Assembly: GCA_035048495.1 (NCBI GenBank)
Contig: CM068547.1
Coordinates: 23,195,913 to 23,259,912 of the forward strand
Reading direction: 5' to 3'
Length of the DNA: 64,000 nucleotides
Source: Euptelea pleiosperma
Taxonomy: Eukaryota > Streptophyta > Magnoliopsida > Ranunculales > Eupteleaceae
The notes under the pieces are model-generated. The model was not told the origin of the DNA. It saw nothing but the letters and a program-made list of their open reading frames with translations, and did not search any database. Every line of letters begins with the position of its first letter. Within the stretch, counting starts at the first letter, position 1. Shown one piece after another: positions 43,132 to 55,097 of this stretch. A program made the position numbers and the translations under genes.

Positions 43132-44330
43132 AGACATGGATGTGGGCAAACGACCTAGAGAAAGCAAACATAGGCTCCCATCCATGAGCACCTAAAATGT
43201 GACCTATGACAAAGTTCTTGAAAAAATTGAATAACTCGATCGATGACACGCTCTACAGTAAGAGCACGTGGGTTGTCAGAGTTAGTGGACTCAAAAGAAC
43301 AGGAAGAAACTTGCCTTGGGTTTGGTCGAGGAGGAGGTGGATGAACCTCTAACTCTAGATGTGTCTGGACGAGATGATGTCTCGACCATATCCTTCCTCG
43401 TACATTTACCGTGTGCACCTCTAACCAAGAGTGTGGAGAAGATAAAAAATAACAGTAAGATCACACACCCTATACAAAACCAAGAAGGGCTAACTAAGAC
43501 CCTAAATGGAGAAACACTAAATCTAACAATGAAAAGGATAAACCTAGCTAGAAAACTCAAAATATAGCCTAATGGAGTTTCCTAAATCGACCAAAAGGGA
43601 TGAAACCTAGGTGAGAATGCACAAATCCTAACCCTAAACACAACCAAAATCCTAAAGAGATGGAAACAATAAGAAACCCTAAGTGTACGGTGAAATCAAA
43701 GATAATTGTGAAGGGTTCGATCTAAATCACTCTAAAGATGGCCGGAATGACTAGGGAGTGAGAAACTAGGGTTAGAGGGGAGAGGGGAGAGGATGCTAAA
43801 AAATGAATGAAAATGAAGTTCGGGACATATAAAAGGTCTTAGTCCTAAGACAAAATACAATATGTTGGAATGAATTAGGTTTCATTCGAACGAACTCAAC
43901 TCGAACCAAATTTTTGGTTTCTCACCACGGGTCCTTCCTAGATGTATTCTAGGTTGAAAATAGAATCTAGAAACATAGGTTTCAAATTTTTAGTCATTTT
44001 CTAGATGCTCCAATTAGAGTAAAAAGACAAAAAAACATGATAATGCAGTTTTTCCTCTAATTAGTTCTTCAACAAAAGAATTAGAAGAATTTTGACAAGA
44101 AAGCTTTATACCTCGATTCCTTTGAAAAAATTATAAAGAAATATCGAATGCCTTGAAAATATTTTAGCACAATGTAATTTTAAGCAGATAAATCAAGTTA
44201 AAGTAGTGCATGCAGATTTTTTGGAAGATAAACAATGACAATTATAATTCTTAGAATTTTGGATTGAATCCATGCTCCAAGTGAGACCTAACCATAAGTA
44301 TCTAATTCTTGGCAATTTTTCAATCAAGTC
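43132..44330 (-). pseudogene. Copia H 3' internal region with N-terminal fragment of an extra frame
   Basis: On the minus strand a TATA-like ACCTTTTATATG (about 43840) precedes a long CT-rich leader and a frame (to 43291) containing GKCTRKDMVETSSRPDTSRVR and GSSTSSSTKPK. A basic, Ser-rich start of this kind resembles the N-terminus of the extra frame in element A. CATTCGAACGAACTC words lie upstream at about 43885-43912. The rest of the protein is not readable. The assignment to element H rests on orientation and adjacency. Confidence 0.4.
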
Positions 44331-45454
44331 AGAAGAACTAGTTCACTTTTAGCAAATTAGTAAAATGTAGTTTTTCCTTAAGTGGAACTATGATTTGACT
44401 ACACACTGGATGAGGGACTAAATTTGGATATCTAGTCAAAACTTCATACTTTTTCAAGAAGTCTAGATGAATCCTATATCGAGTAATGAAGTCCTCATTA
44501 GTGCTAAGAGTTCTCACCATTCTCTCATGAATAAATTTATTTGCTGACTAATAATGTTACTTTTTAGCAAATATGATTGTTTTTATTCACTTGTTTATAT
44601 CGTTAATATTTTAAAGTTTTCATCTTTTAACAAGTAGTTTTGTTTTTCACTTGTTTTTATATGGTAGCTTTCACTCACCTAATAGGTAGCCCTTTCCTGT
44701 AGCATCAAGGAATCAAATTTTAATATATAATAAGGCCATATAGACGACTTTCACTCTATCAAGAGGTAGCTCTTTCCAGAGAACTATCTCTCAGAGCGGC
44801 CTACAGTCTACTAGACTAAGGGTAGGGACGCTTCTAATTTGAATTCATTTTCAATTATAGGTATACCCCTTATTCCTGAAGCGGTACTGAGTTAATCTCA
44901 TTTATCTACTCCAGTCCTAACCAGTGCCAGTCAGTGTGCCGTGAATTTACAAGTCAAAACAATGAATACATTATTAACTGAGAACACGTAAACCAGACTA
45001 GTCATCTTAATATTCTGGAATGTTATACAGTGATCAAGTCTCAAGTTCACCAAGTGTCTAGTCTTGGCTCTAGGTTTTTCTAGAGTTAATGTCAATCAAC
45101 CAGAAATTCATGCCATGCAATGCATAACTCGAAAACACCTAACTAGACACAAAACCAAATTTTTGTTTTTCAAATTTTCTATTTTTTTGGTTTCGTATAT
45201 CTCAAAACAAAAACATATGCATGTAAACACTAAGCAAAATAGAAAAAATATAAAGAAAACAAAATCCTAAACAAAATAACACATAAACTCACAATAAATA
45301 GAGAAATCATGAAAAAGAGGGGTTGCAGAGAATTGATAGCAACACAATAAGCATACAAAATAACCATCATACAAGGGTGCTACCCATAGAGAGTACTCAT
45401 CTAACTCCTAGAGGATAGGAAACATAAAAGTTGAAATAAGATAGTACAACCAAC
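44331..45454 (-). other. Copia H 3' internal non-coding region
   Basis: 44670-44960 is the counterpart of the conserved post-pol block of A and B (GACTTTCACTCT, GGTAGCTCTTTCC). Pol itself, from integrase to RNase H, is missing in H. No gene seen. Confidence 0.55.
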
Positions 45455-45893
45455 CAAGGTTTAAAGGAGGCCGTTTTAATGGTTAAACGGACTGGGGGCG
45501 TTACCATTTAAACAGAAATGGCTAGGGGCAAAAATAGAAAAAAATAAAAAAATGGAACAAAAAATAGAATTTAACGGAATTAAACAGATTTTAACGGAAA
45601 CAATGGCGCTGAAACTCAAATTTTGAAATTTGAAAATTAAAAAAAATAATGGAATTTAACAGAAATTTAATGGATTTTAACAGAAATTCAACGGATTTTA
45701 ATAGAATTAAATAGATTTAACGGCCATTTTTTTTCACAAATTTTTTAGAATTTAACGGCTATTTATACGATTTTAATGGCCGTTAAAACAAAAAAATGGC
45801 CGTTAAATTTAAAAATGTTAAAACGTGTTTAAACGATTTTAACGAAAATGGGCTTGGGGCGTTACCGTTGAAACGACCGTTTTTAAAACCATG
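45455..45893. mobile_element. hAT-type MITE with perfect 8-bp target duplication
   Basis: Inverted ends CAAGGTTTAAAGGAGGCCG and CATGGTTTTAAAAACGGTCG. CAACCAAC flanks it at 45447-45454 and 45894-45901. The 439-bp body consists largely of variants of TTTAACGG and its complement, and has no coding frame. It lies within element H, so it post-dates it. Confidence 0.85.
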
Positions 45894-46069
45894 CAACCAA
45901 CTCTCGATCAAGAGCTCGACTAAGAAGATGCCGGTTTACACTTGGACATCAGATGATGGGGTAACATTTTAAAAAGACCCCCCTTGGGTTTTTGGCATGA
46001 CATAATAACAGTTATCAAACGTCCTATCACCTTGTATCACTAGATCGTCAAACTCATTAAAGACATTGC

Positions 46070-48371
46070 ACCCATATATACCTGTAGAAGTGCACACAAT
46101 ACTTGCACTCACAGACTAACACTCAATAGATTGGATTTCATACCCTGAACATACATAACATCATCTATTGGAGGAATTCTAGGCAAGTTTATAGTCCCCT
46201 TTCTTAGAACACAACCGCAACTGTAGTTTTGGTATAGATGGATTTCAGGGATATTGAAGATGACTAAACTTATTTTTATCCCCGGTTCTATGATAGACAC
46301 ACCACTATAAAGAAAACCAAGTATCATTTTTAGGAGTTTGACTCTCATAGTTAATCCCTATGCATCTAAGTTCATCTTTCTTCATCCACATGGTTTTGAC
46401 ATTTGGTCAAGCATATTGATTAATGTGCTCTTCGAGAGGGAGAAAGTCAGAGTGAAGTTGTCTTTTCCTTTTGTTCATAGTACCAAATAGATTTCTCAAA
46501 GTCGAGGCAAGATCTAAATCTCCAATGCCATTTAGGTTATCTCTCTCCTCAAGGCGTTAGACTTGCGATTCAGTGCCTTAATTTTATACATCACATCCTT
46601 TTGACTTCTAGTAGATGTGAACACTTCAGGGGTCAATTTAATCTTTCGATTTTGTAGACACCTCTGAATAACATGTCCTTTCACCCCACATCTAAAACAT
46701 GTAGGAATATTGGCATGTGGTATCTTTTGATCATCAATACTTTTAGATGGAACTTGATCTTTAACAGGTGTAATCTTAGAATGATACAAGGGACCTACAT
46801 ATGCATCATATCCTATTCCAGTTGTCTCTAGTCCATTTGCCCATTCCGAGTAGTCTATTACCTAGTTGTCTCTAGTCCATATGCATCATATCCTATCAAG
46901 TTTCTCGGTACTTTGAGAAGTGAATGGTAGATCTTTCTTTATCCGAGCTAACTCAAGATCAAGGGACTTTTTCTCCTCAAGATAGTTATGATGTTCAGTT
47001 TCCATAAACTTTACTTTGTTTTGAAGAGCTCTATTCTCTTCTTCAAGCTGCTCATTGAAGGTTGCAGATTGTTCTATATTCGATTTTAATACAGATTTTC
47101 CATTTTCAAGAATCTTGTTTTTCTCTATGCAACCAAGGTATTCAACTAAGAATCGTTTGTTTTTGTCTTCCCATGCAGCATTATTACCCTTTAATTGATC
47201 TACTTCAAGTTTCATGGCATCAAGTAGATCACCAAGTTTCTTGTTAGGCATGGCCATCCTTAGACTCTCTTTGTAAGGCTCTTGGTAAGCCTTTTGGATG
47301 TGACCATTCTTACTCTCAGAGTCACTATAACTCTAGGAAACATGGTCAGTGTGTGTAATTTGTTGTGATAGTAGCAGTCTCATCGATGAAGGCAACAAAA
47401 GCTCTAAAGTTTGTGACATCGCTCTATCCTGACTAGAGTCATTAGGTTATGTTTCTCTGTCATCCAAGGTGGCATTCATTGCCTTAGCCTAGCCTTTTGA
47501 TTTTTTGTCAGGAAAATTAGTTGAGATATATCCATACCCATGACATTCATAGCATTGAACCTCATTAGATTTAGGTTCATCAGATTCCTTTTTCTTAAAT
47601 TTATTCTTTCTCTAGAGTTTTGACCAGTTATTGAAGGTCTTCCATGCCTCATATGGAAAAACTTCCTAAAATACTTAACCAAAAGGGCTATCTCCTCATT
47701 GTCATTGTCAGACTCATCCTCTGGCTCTTCTCTAACTTTCACAGTGGACTTCAAAGCAATTCATTTGCTTTTCTTTGATTGAGAAAGATTTAATTCAAAG
47801 GTTTGAATAGACCCTACCAAGTCATTAGTCTTAAGGTCATCGATATTTTTGCTTTCCTTGATAGCAATTACCTTAGATTGAAATCTCTCCTTTAGACTCA
47901 GAGATTTTCTGACCAATGTTATCAGACAATTTTGCGTAAAACTTGGAAAGTTTTTATTTTCATCCATCCTAATTGTTTCAAACTTAAATGTGAGCATTTG
48001 GAGTTTAGAAATATTTACAGTGGTAGTTCCCTCATGGGTAACTTCCAAAATATCTCAATCCTCTTTGGTGGTCTCACAAGTTGAGATACAATGAATTTCG
48101 TCTAAAGTGATAGCATTAACATTTAATCATTTGCTATTCCAGTTAGAGAGATTAATTTCCTCTTTGGTCCATTTGTCTCGAGGGATGTCAAATTATTCAC
48201 TAGATTCATTTTATCTAACCGGTGGAATCCAATCATGGATGGTGGTTAACCAAACTCTCTCATTGAGATATTTTAGGAAAGCCCTCATTATTTCTTTCTT
48301 TCTTTCCAGTAAGCATAGTTGTTCTCATTGAACAACGGTGGTCTTGTGATCGAGCCACCCTCTTTCTATGA
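46070..48371 (-). pseudogene. Copia H gag and start of pol, broken
   Basis: On the minus strand ITRPPLFNENNYAYWKERK and AFLKYLNERVWLTTIHDWIPP give the gag N-terminus, although TAGs occur early. Capsid core: EVTHEGTTTVNISKLQMLTF and LKTNDLVGSIQTFELNL (47761-48048). A Lys/Glu-rich coiled-coil stretch follows (46886-47257), then a zinc knuckle CFRCGVKGHVIQRC (about 46680-46720), and finally VMYVQGMKSNLLSVS (46109-46150), the GAG-pre-integrase junction. Frameshifts separate these blocks. The family is related to but distinct from A/B. Confidence 0.83.
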
Positions 48372-48433
48372 ATCCATTAGACACAGATGTGAGTAGAATC
48401 GCACTCAAGTTGTTAAACCAAATGAGCAACCTT

Positions 48434-48445
48434 GCTCTGATACCA
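48434..48445 (-). other. Primer-binding site of copia H
   Basis: Minus-strand TGGTATCAGAGC, two bases inside the LTR end at 48448. Confidence 0.92.
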
Positions 48446-48680
48446 GTTGAAAGAACTTGGTATCAAGATTTACATGACCTAAAGGGGAGTGAATAGGTCT
48501 AATTCAACTATTATGCTAATTTTACAATGAAACAACCCATTCAAAATCTATTTAGTATGTGATAAGGTTCCTATCGCATGCTGACTAAGCAGAAGAAAAT
48601 TAAAGCAAATAAACAATCACACAAGACATGTGATTTTTGTGAAGAAACCCAAATGGAAAAAATATCGAGGCCACGCCTAG

Positions 48681-51195
48681 TGTAGTGTAATTATTGATTA
48701 ATTAGTATATTAATTATAATAATTAGTGAGAATAATGATTGTGTAGTTTCATTTATTTGGATGGGCTTTTAGAGCCAATTTTAATTTGGACTTATTTATG
48801 ATCCAGTTTGGAGCCCAGTTGATATACATGGGCCTCAGGCCCATTTCTCACTCATTAGTAACCTATTTAGGATTTTTTTGGGGTTGATATGAATTCACCT
48901 TTTAAAGTGATAAAAATCACTTTTTATTCTCATAAATTTAAAAATTATATTTTCTCTTATCCTCTTCTCTTCTTTTTTCGTTGCAAGGATTATATTAAGG
49001 TTCTTATTGAATATCAATACTAGGAGATCGTGTCTTTATCTCGTTCCTCATTTTTTCTTCATTCTTGGAGCCTAGCGAGACAAGTAGAACTTCTTTAAAT
49101 CATTATTGATTGTTATTCGGTTGATGTGATTTTAATTGATTATTGATGTTTAAGATTTCTTTTTTGTTAAATTTAATCTTTTTGTATATCCACCATGTTT
49201 AATATCTTATTTGGTTATTAAGAAATCATGCAGAAACTTTTGTTGTAAATCTGTGAAAAAGTATTCTATAATATTTGATTTTCTTCAAATTTTCATAAAA
49301 TTATAAAAAGATAATTTCTTGTTATAATTTTATCTCATTTGTTTCTCAACCATTTTGAGTTTTATTTTTTTTAAATTGTGTGTTTCGAAGAGTAGAATAA
49401 AGTGGTATTTTTTAAATTTTATATAAATCACAAAATTCTCAAAATTTAAAAATTTTATTTTCTTGTTATTATTAAAAAAATATTTTTTGTCAAAATTTTA
49501 TCTCATTCGTTTCTTAACCTTTTTTAACTCTATTTTTTTTAAATTGTGTGTTTCAAATAGTAGAATAAGATGGTAATTTTTGTAGAATTTAATATAAATC
49601 TAATTTTTACAGAATTCTCAAAATTTGAAATATCGATTCTACAAGAATTATTTTCTAAATATTTTTAGGTTTATTTTAGATTTTTTAATTTAAAAAAAAA
49701 ATTAATGTTGATGAAAAAATCAATAATGTAATAATGAATAATGGAATTATAATTATTTTGATATCGTAGTACAACAATTTGAGTAATCTTAGTGATTGTA
49801 TGAACATATTTAAAGATGGTGTAGTTAATATTTATATGTTTATTTATTGATTAATTAATGATAAATATGTTTGAGAATGTTGTAGATAGCATCCACATAT
49901 TATCTCTTGATTATCATTATCTATGATTATTAAAGTTATTAAATTTTCATTATGTATGATCATTTGTTTTTAGGATTATCATTCGTTGATGTCCATTGCC
50001 AATCTTTATGTGTGACATGTGGAGTATTGAGTTACTATTTGTTGATGATTACCATGCAATGTAGATTAGTATTGTGAGTATTTATTCAATCGATATTATA
50101 TTGATGAGCATTATAGCATGAGATATGTGGTAGGTTATGCATACCTGCATTCTAGGATTGTCCAAAATATTGGTTGTTGTACAAATACATCAGATAGGTC
50201 CTTAGGTAGTTATGTACGACCCTAAATGATAGGAGTATCCATAATGTTGGTTGGGGTACGAGCATTTGGATAGGTCTACGAGAACGATTCGTTCAACCCT
50301 AAATTGACGTTGCCTCGAGTAACGATTCGTTCAAGCTCCAAGTCATCCCTTGGTTGCCTCGAGTTGTACAGATACATCGGATAGGTCCTTAGGTAGTTAT
50401 GTACGACCCTAAATGATAGGAGTATCCATAATGTTGGTTGGGGTACGAGCATTTGGATAGGTCTACGAGAACGATTCGTTCAACCCTAAATTGACGTTGC
50501 CTCGAGTAACGATTCGTTCAAGCTCCAAGTCATCCCTTGGGTGCGGATATCCACTATTAGTCACGTGCAACATTTTTTAAAAGCTAAGCTATGAGGCAGT
50601 TCATGTGTCTATCCTCACCGCATTGCATATTTAATTAGAAATATATATTCTTGTGCATGTTCAAAAATTATATTTGTAGATTGGTATGAGATGATTGTTG
50701 TAGATGTCATTTGTTGATCTCCTTAACCTGTATCTTTCGTTTATCCGTTCTGTGATATTGCGTACATCCTTTATTTCATGTTCCTATATTAGTTCTATTT
50801 GGAAAAATTTTGAGCATGTTATGTACAAGTACACACGTGCACCAGGAAAGTTTAATGTAGTTTTTACTTGGGAGTCGGTTGGACTCATCCTTTGTGGGCA
50901 CTCCTCTCATTTCAAGTTAGCACAGATGATAGGATTGTACGCATGATCTTTTTAGACACACTAGGATACTTGAGAGTAGTTTTTAATTTGTGAGATTCAT
51001 GTAGTGAGAACTAAGTTGTATTACATTCTGCCATTTGTTTACCTTTTGTAAATATTTGATTTATTTGGATATCTAGTTTTATTTCGTATTTGTCAGTTCG
51101 CACTCTTTATGGCGTGTGTTGGGGATTTGTTCTCGATCGCACCTCGGGATCTGTGTTGCACTAGATGTGCTAAACCTAGGTCGTGGGGCGTGACA
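48681..51195 (+). repeat. Tekay-like solo LTR I in LTR H
   Basis: From TGTAGTGTAATT to GGGGCGTGACA, 2515 bp, no coding domain. The flanks CCTAG (48676-48680) and GCTAG (51196-51200) are an imperfect 5-bp duplication. The -GTGACA terminus is shared with the chromovirus, E and F. Confidence 0.75.
50176..50540. repeat. Recent tandem duplication, 187-bp period
   Basis: 50176-50353 and 50363-50540 are nearly identical by eye (ATAGGTCCTTAGGTAGTTAT at 50194 and 50381; TCATCCCTTGG at both ends). TTGCCTCGAG occurs at the junction and also inside the unit, a possible microhomology. Confidence 0.95.
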
Positions 51196-52166
51196 GCTAG
51201 TCAAAGAAAACTAGAACTCACAAAAGGCGGAGATACAAAACTATTACCAATACGCAATTGACTCAAATGGGATTCAACTCCACACGAGCTCTGGGCGTCG
51301 CTTTCCTGCATTGCCTTGTACACCAAGAGAGGTCAAAACTCTTACCTAGGAGTATGTTTAACCATAAAATGGTAATACTCCAGAAACACTCAAGATCTAA
51401 GGATAGATTCCTTAGGATCAAGGATCTTGAGTTAGAAAATAAGAACCCTATAAATATGTTTGAATATTTATATAGAACTTCTAGGTTTTGTCTAAAAATG
51501 TTCTTCAATATTCTCTTGATAGATAGATACCTAAACCCTACAAATTTTTGATTATTTATAATTTAAGATCAATAGAGAAGACATCAAAATTGTTTAAGAA
51601 ACTTTCGATATGAAAAATTGCATTTTAGTTAAGTTTCCAAAATTGAATATCGCAAGGTCGCTCGAACCATTTTAACATTTTGTTCGAACCACATTTCCTA
51701 AGAGGAATGTGTGTAATTTTTTGTGAGGTCTTTTGAACAAGTTTAACGTCGTTCGAACAACTTGATCAGACTTAAGATATTAAGTTTAAAATTTATTTAA
51801 TAATTTTTAAATCTTTCTCAAGCCTCTACAAGTCAGATTAATCCTTCTTGAACACCACTTAAAGATTTTCAATCGTTCTATGGTCCAATGGGTGTCTAAG
51901 CATCTACCTTTGGTCAACCAATCAATCCAAGTAAAGTCAGCTATAACCTCCTATGGTCAAACCAGATCCCTAGGTCACTTACCACCTTAGTTTTGCTCAG
52001 TGGTGATTGAAGGAGTGTCTGCGTCACTTTGTCTTCAACAAAGCTTCAGTCTCACTCTTGTCTTGCATGGCTTCATCCTAAAACCAACCAGACTCTTAAG
52101 ACTTTATAGACGCAACACTTACCACAAGGACTTATAACATTGTTTTGTCTACGAAATTAGCCAACA

Positions 52167-52760
52167 CACATACATGTAGTAAACATGGACTTTACAAAAT
52201 AAATCTTAATATTCAGAAAGACTTAAATACGCCCTGAAGGTTCAGGGTATTACATATACCTAGTTACATCATTTTCTTATATATAAAGCACAAGTGTGTT
52301 TTAGGGTATTTTTTTCAAAGAGTGTCCGTTGGGTATAAGTTGTTTGATTAAAGTGATAATGGAAAAATAGAAATTTAGAAAAAAAGTGAGAACAATTTTA
52401 TTAGTGCTTTCAAGAGAGTGGACAAGAAAAGAAATATTTTATAGAAATGTTTTCAAAAAAATGGGAAAGAGGGAGAATAGTTTGAGTAACAAGTTCCGCT
52501 AAAATTTAAAGATCAAAATGCTAGTTACTAAGCAAACCTCCTATGGCAAAGCTTGGATTTTGTCAAGTATGGACAAGCCTACAAGCAATAGTCAACTGAC
52601 AATGTTAATAGTTGGTATGACATCTTAATTGACTGAAGTACCCCTCATAGAAATGGAACATTTCAGACATTTTGATTGTAAAGACCATCCACTTTTTTAA
52701 TTTTTTCTAACACTGGGATTAAAACTTTGATGACAGAACATTGATGATGGATCATAGTTG
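52167..52760. other. Non-coding stretch with Tekay-like LTR edge
   Basis: TTCAGGGTATTACA at about 52240-52253 equals the end of LTR E, suggesting that H inserted in or beside another Tekay-like LTR. The rest is AT-rich with no gene. Confidence 0.4.
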
Positions 52761-52762
52761 AA

Positions 52763-53545
52763 CCACGTGATGCACTCTTAGAGGCCAATAACCGTATGGC
52801 TGTTTGGCTCATCCATAAGTAGATCTACAGACCATAACTTAGCCTGGTTAGTGATTTATAACCATTGGATTTGAGTCTTTATCATAGGTTTATTTTTAAC
52901 AATGGGATTCGAGCATTATTTTGGATTTTTTTCAGTGGGGGGGGGGGGGGGGGGGGCTATTTTTTTTCTCTAAGTAGTGTACGTAAAAATTAATTCCAAC
53001 AATCCCATCAATCAACTCTTTTGGATGGTTGGTATAGCGAGAAACTACCTATGATAATCTATATGGTTACACTGCTCATCAGCGCCTCTACACTTGACAC
53101 ATACATCATGTTAATTCCTTTTGGAGTTCACTTTTCATCATTATAGCTAGTGGCCAAAATTGATGACCAGTGCCTCTCCATATGACAAGTAACCTTGACA
53201 ATGTCAATCAAATTGTGGTCCATTTCAAAGTTCGAGACCAAGTTTTTCAACTCCTCCCAAAATATCACAAGGAGCACTCTTTTAGGCCCACTGACCATAT
53301 GGATGTTTGGCCTACCTCTTGATGGATCTACACATCAAAAATCAATATAATTGGTGATTTATATTCTTTAGATTCAGCATTTTAATATCATGCGTTTTGG
53401 CCATTGGATTCGAGCATTTTGTTTGGATGCTAAAATATAATTGTTAGAAATCATCGATCAAACTGATATTCAGTATGTTTGACCACCAAGAGGTAGACCA
53501 GACATACATAAGGTTTGCTGGCCCTAAAGTGAGCTCCAGGTAGCA
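52763..53545. repeat. Cluster of MITE-like repeat units
   Basis: A segment at about 52763-52930 (GCACTCTTAGAGGCC, ATGGCTGTTTGGC, GGATTCGAGCATT) recurs directly at about 53270-53430, and its first part recurs inverted at about 53485-53545. The 53270-53545 pair thus forms an inverted repeat around 150 bp. No coding frame; probably one or two copies of a small inverted-repeat element. Confidence 0.55.
52937..52956. repeat. Homopolymer of 20 G
   Basis: An unbroken run of G on the plus strand in otherwise AT-rich DNA, inside the first repeat unit. The length may be affected by sequencing error. Confidence 0.9.
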
Positions 53546-54710
53546 TTATTGGGAGGAGGAGACATCAAATTTTGAAGTCCCCATGGGACAATAAATATTT
53601 TTTCTCAAAGTTGAGGGTGGTCAATTGCCCACCCTTGACCCCCTAGCTTTGCCTCTACCAACCTCTCTTGCATGTCTTCCATACATGTTGACAAACTAAT
53701 AGGAAGAAGAAGAAGAAGCAAAGAAGACAACATATTGGATAGCAAAAAATAAAAATATTAGAGAAAATCCATTAAATGGGGTTTGAGATTTTGAGGTTGT
53801 GCACATGATAATCAAGTTTAGATATATTTTCTAATTTTTTTTTTTGTTTTGTTTTCTCTTCAAATTTACAATATGTAATCAACTTTTGTCATTTTTCTTA
53901 ATCAATTTGTGTGGAGAAGAAAAAGAATTAAGAAGAAGAATTTATCTTCATGAGGATTGTTTAATTTTTCTCTCCCAAAAACATTATGATTTTTTTTAAT
54001 TTTTTAATTTGGAGATACATAATTGTTCAATTTGATGATCATTAGTAATCTTATCTTGAATAATGTAGTTTCTTTTGCATGAAGTGATAAAAATAACATG
54101 ACATTGCGTGTGTTTCTCCCCTACTATAAGTAAAAGAAATGATGAGTTGCTAATTTAAAACATGGTTGTATACACTACATGAAGTATATCTGACAAAAAC
54201 TCATCTATCATCACTATAGAAAATGATCTAGCACCTAGTACAATTGATGGATCCCAAAACATGAAAATCTATTGTGTACATTAACTAATGCTATCATCCA
54301 GTGATTAAAAGATTTGATGAACATGGGCTAATATGTTGGACCTAGTATTTGATGGTCTTGGTTGTGAGTAAGGATTTTAGCCCTTAGACTGGGTTTGCAT
54401 TAATGAATTGATAGATTATTACTACAATATGGAGAATTTGGATTGGTCTAACCTTGGTAGGGTGGCCTCACTTCTTTGATCAAATGGATAGTGTTGCAAT
54501 TGTAAATATGTGTAGTAGATAGTAAAGTAATAAGGTCTATATTTGAATTTGGAAAAATGATGGTCGTCTCACCAACTGGTGATCTAGCTAGATTCTTCAT
54601 GACGGGAGTTTGCCCATGTAGCATAGAGGGGAATCGGCAACTAGTTTTCTTTGTTTAGTTTTATTTTAAAAATTAAAAAGGAAAAAAAGGAAAAAAAAAA
54701 CTCTAAGAAG
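53546..54710. other. Non-coding AT-rich stretch
   Basis: Contains a short GAA run (about 53703-53720) and T-rich tracts. No gene, LTR or clear repeat recognised. Confidence 0.4.
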
Positions 54711-55097
54711 ATCCGTCTTCTTCACTGTCATCTTCTCTACCGCCTTCTCTTCACCGCTTTAAGGTTACATCAAATAGTCACCAGTTCCCTCTCACCATTG
54801 GCAAACCCAAATCCAAGAATGCCATGACTCTGCAAATGGCATCAAATTAAAATCAACTCCACCTCCACCAACATCAACCCTCTCTTTTTATCTCACACAC
54901 ACATAAACCCAACACATACCCATTTATTATCACAAATGGTGAGTCTCTTCTCTTGTTGGGTCCTTTGTTTTGTTCTTTTTCTTTTGCTTTTGTTCATTTT
55001 TATTTTAGATGTGTTTAGATATTGTTGGTTTTTGTTTAGGTTTCTCGATTGAATCTCTTTTCTGGGTTTGTAGGTTTTGTTAATGGATAACTTATTG
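54711..55097 (+). pseudogene. Possible 5' end of a disrupted gene (UTR, ATG, intron 1)
   Basis: CT-rich, leader-like sequence leads to ATG at 54936-54938, which is followed at once by GTGAGT, a good splice donor. A T-rich stretch typical of plant introns ends in TTTGTAG (55071-55073). Spliced, the frame would read MVLLMDNLLCDSRGHHK then stop inside the LTR that begins near 55098. The pattern 'ATG plus GT' is known in some plant genes, but no homology is recognised, so this may be chance. Confidence 0.25.

Larger units (their letters stand above)
48448..52166 (-). repeat. 5' LTR of copia H (split by solo LTR I)
   Basis: On the minus strand it runs from TGTTGGCTAATTTCG (52166) to CCAAGTTCTTTCA (48448). 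Without insertion I the length is about 1.2 kb. It carries several TTCGAAC words near 51655-51775, an analogue of the CAATCGATTGG arrays of A and B. No matching 3' LTR of H is recognisable in the window. Confidence 0.8.
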
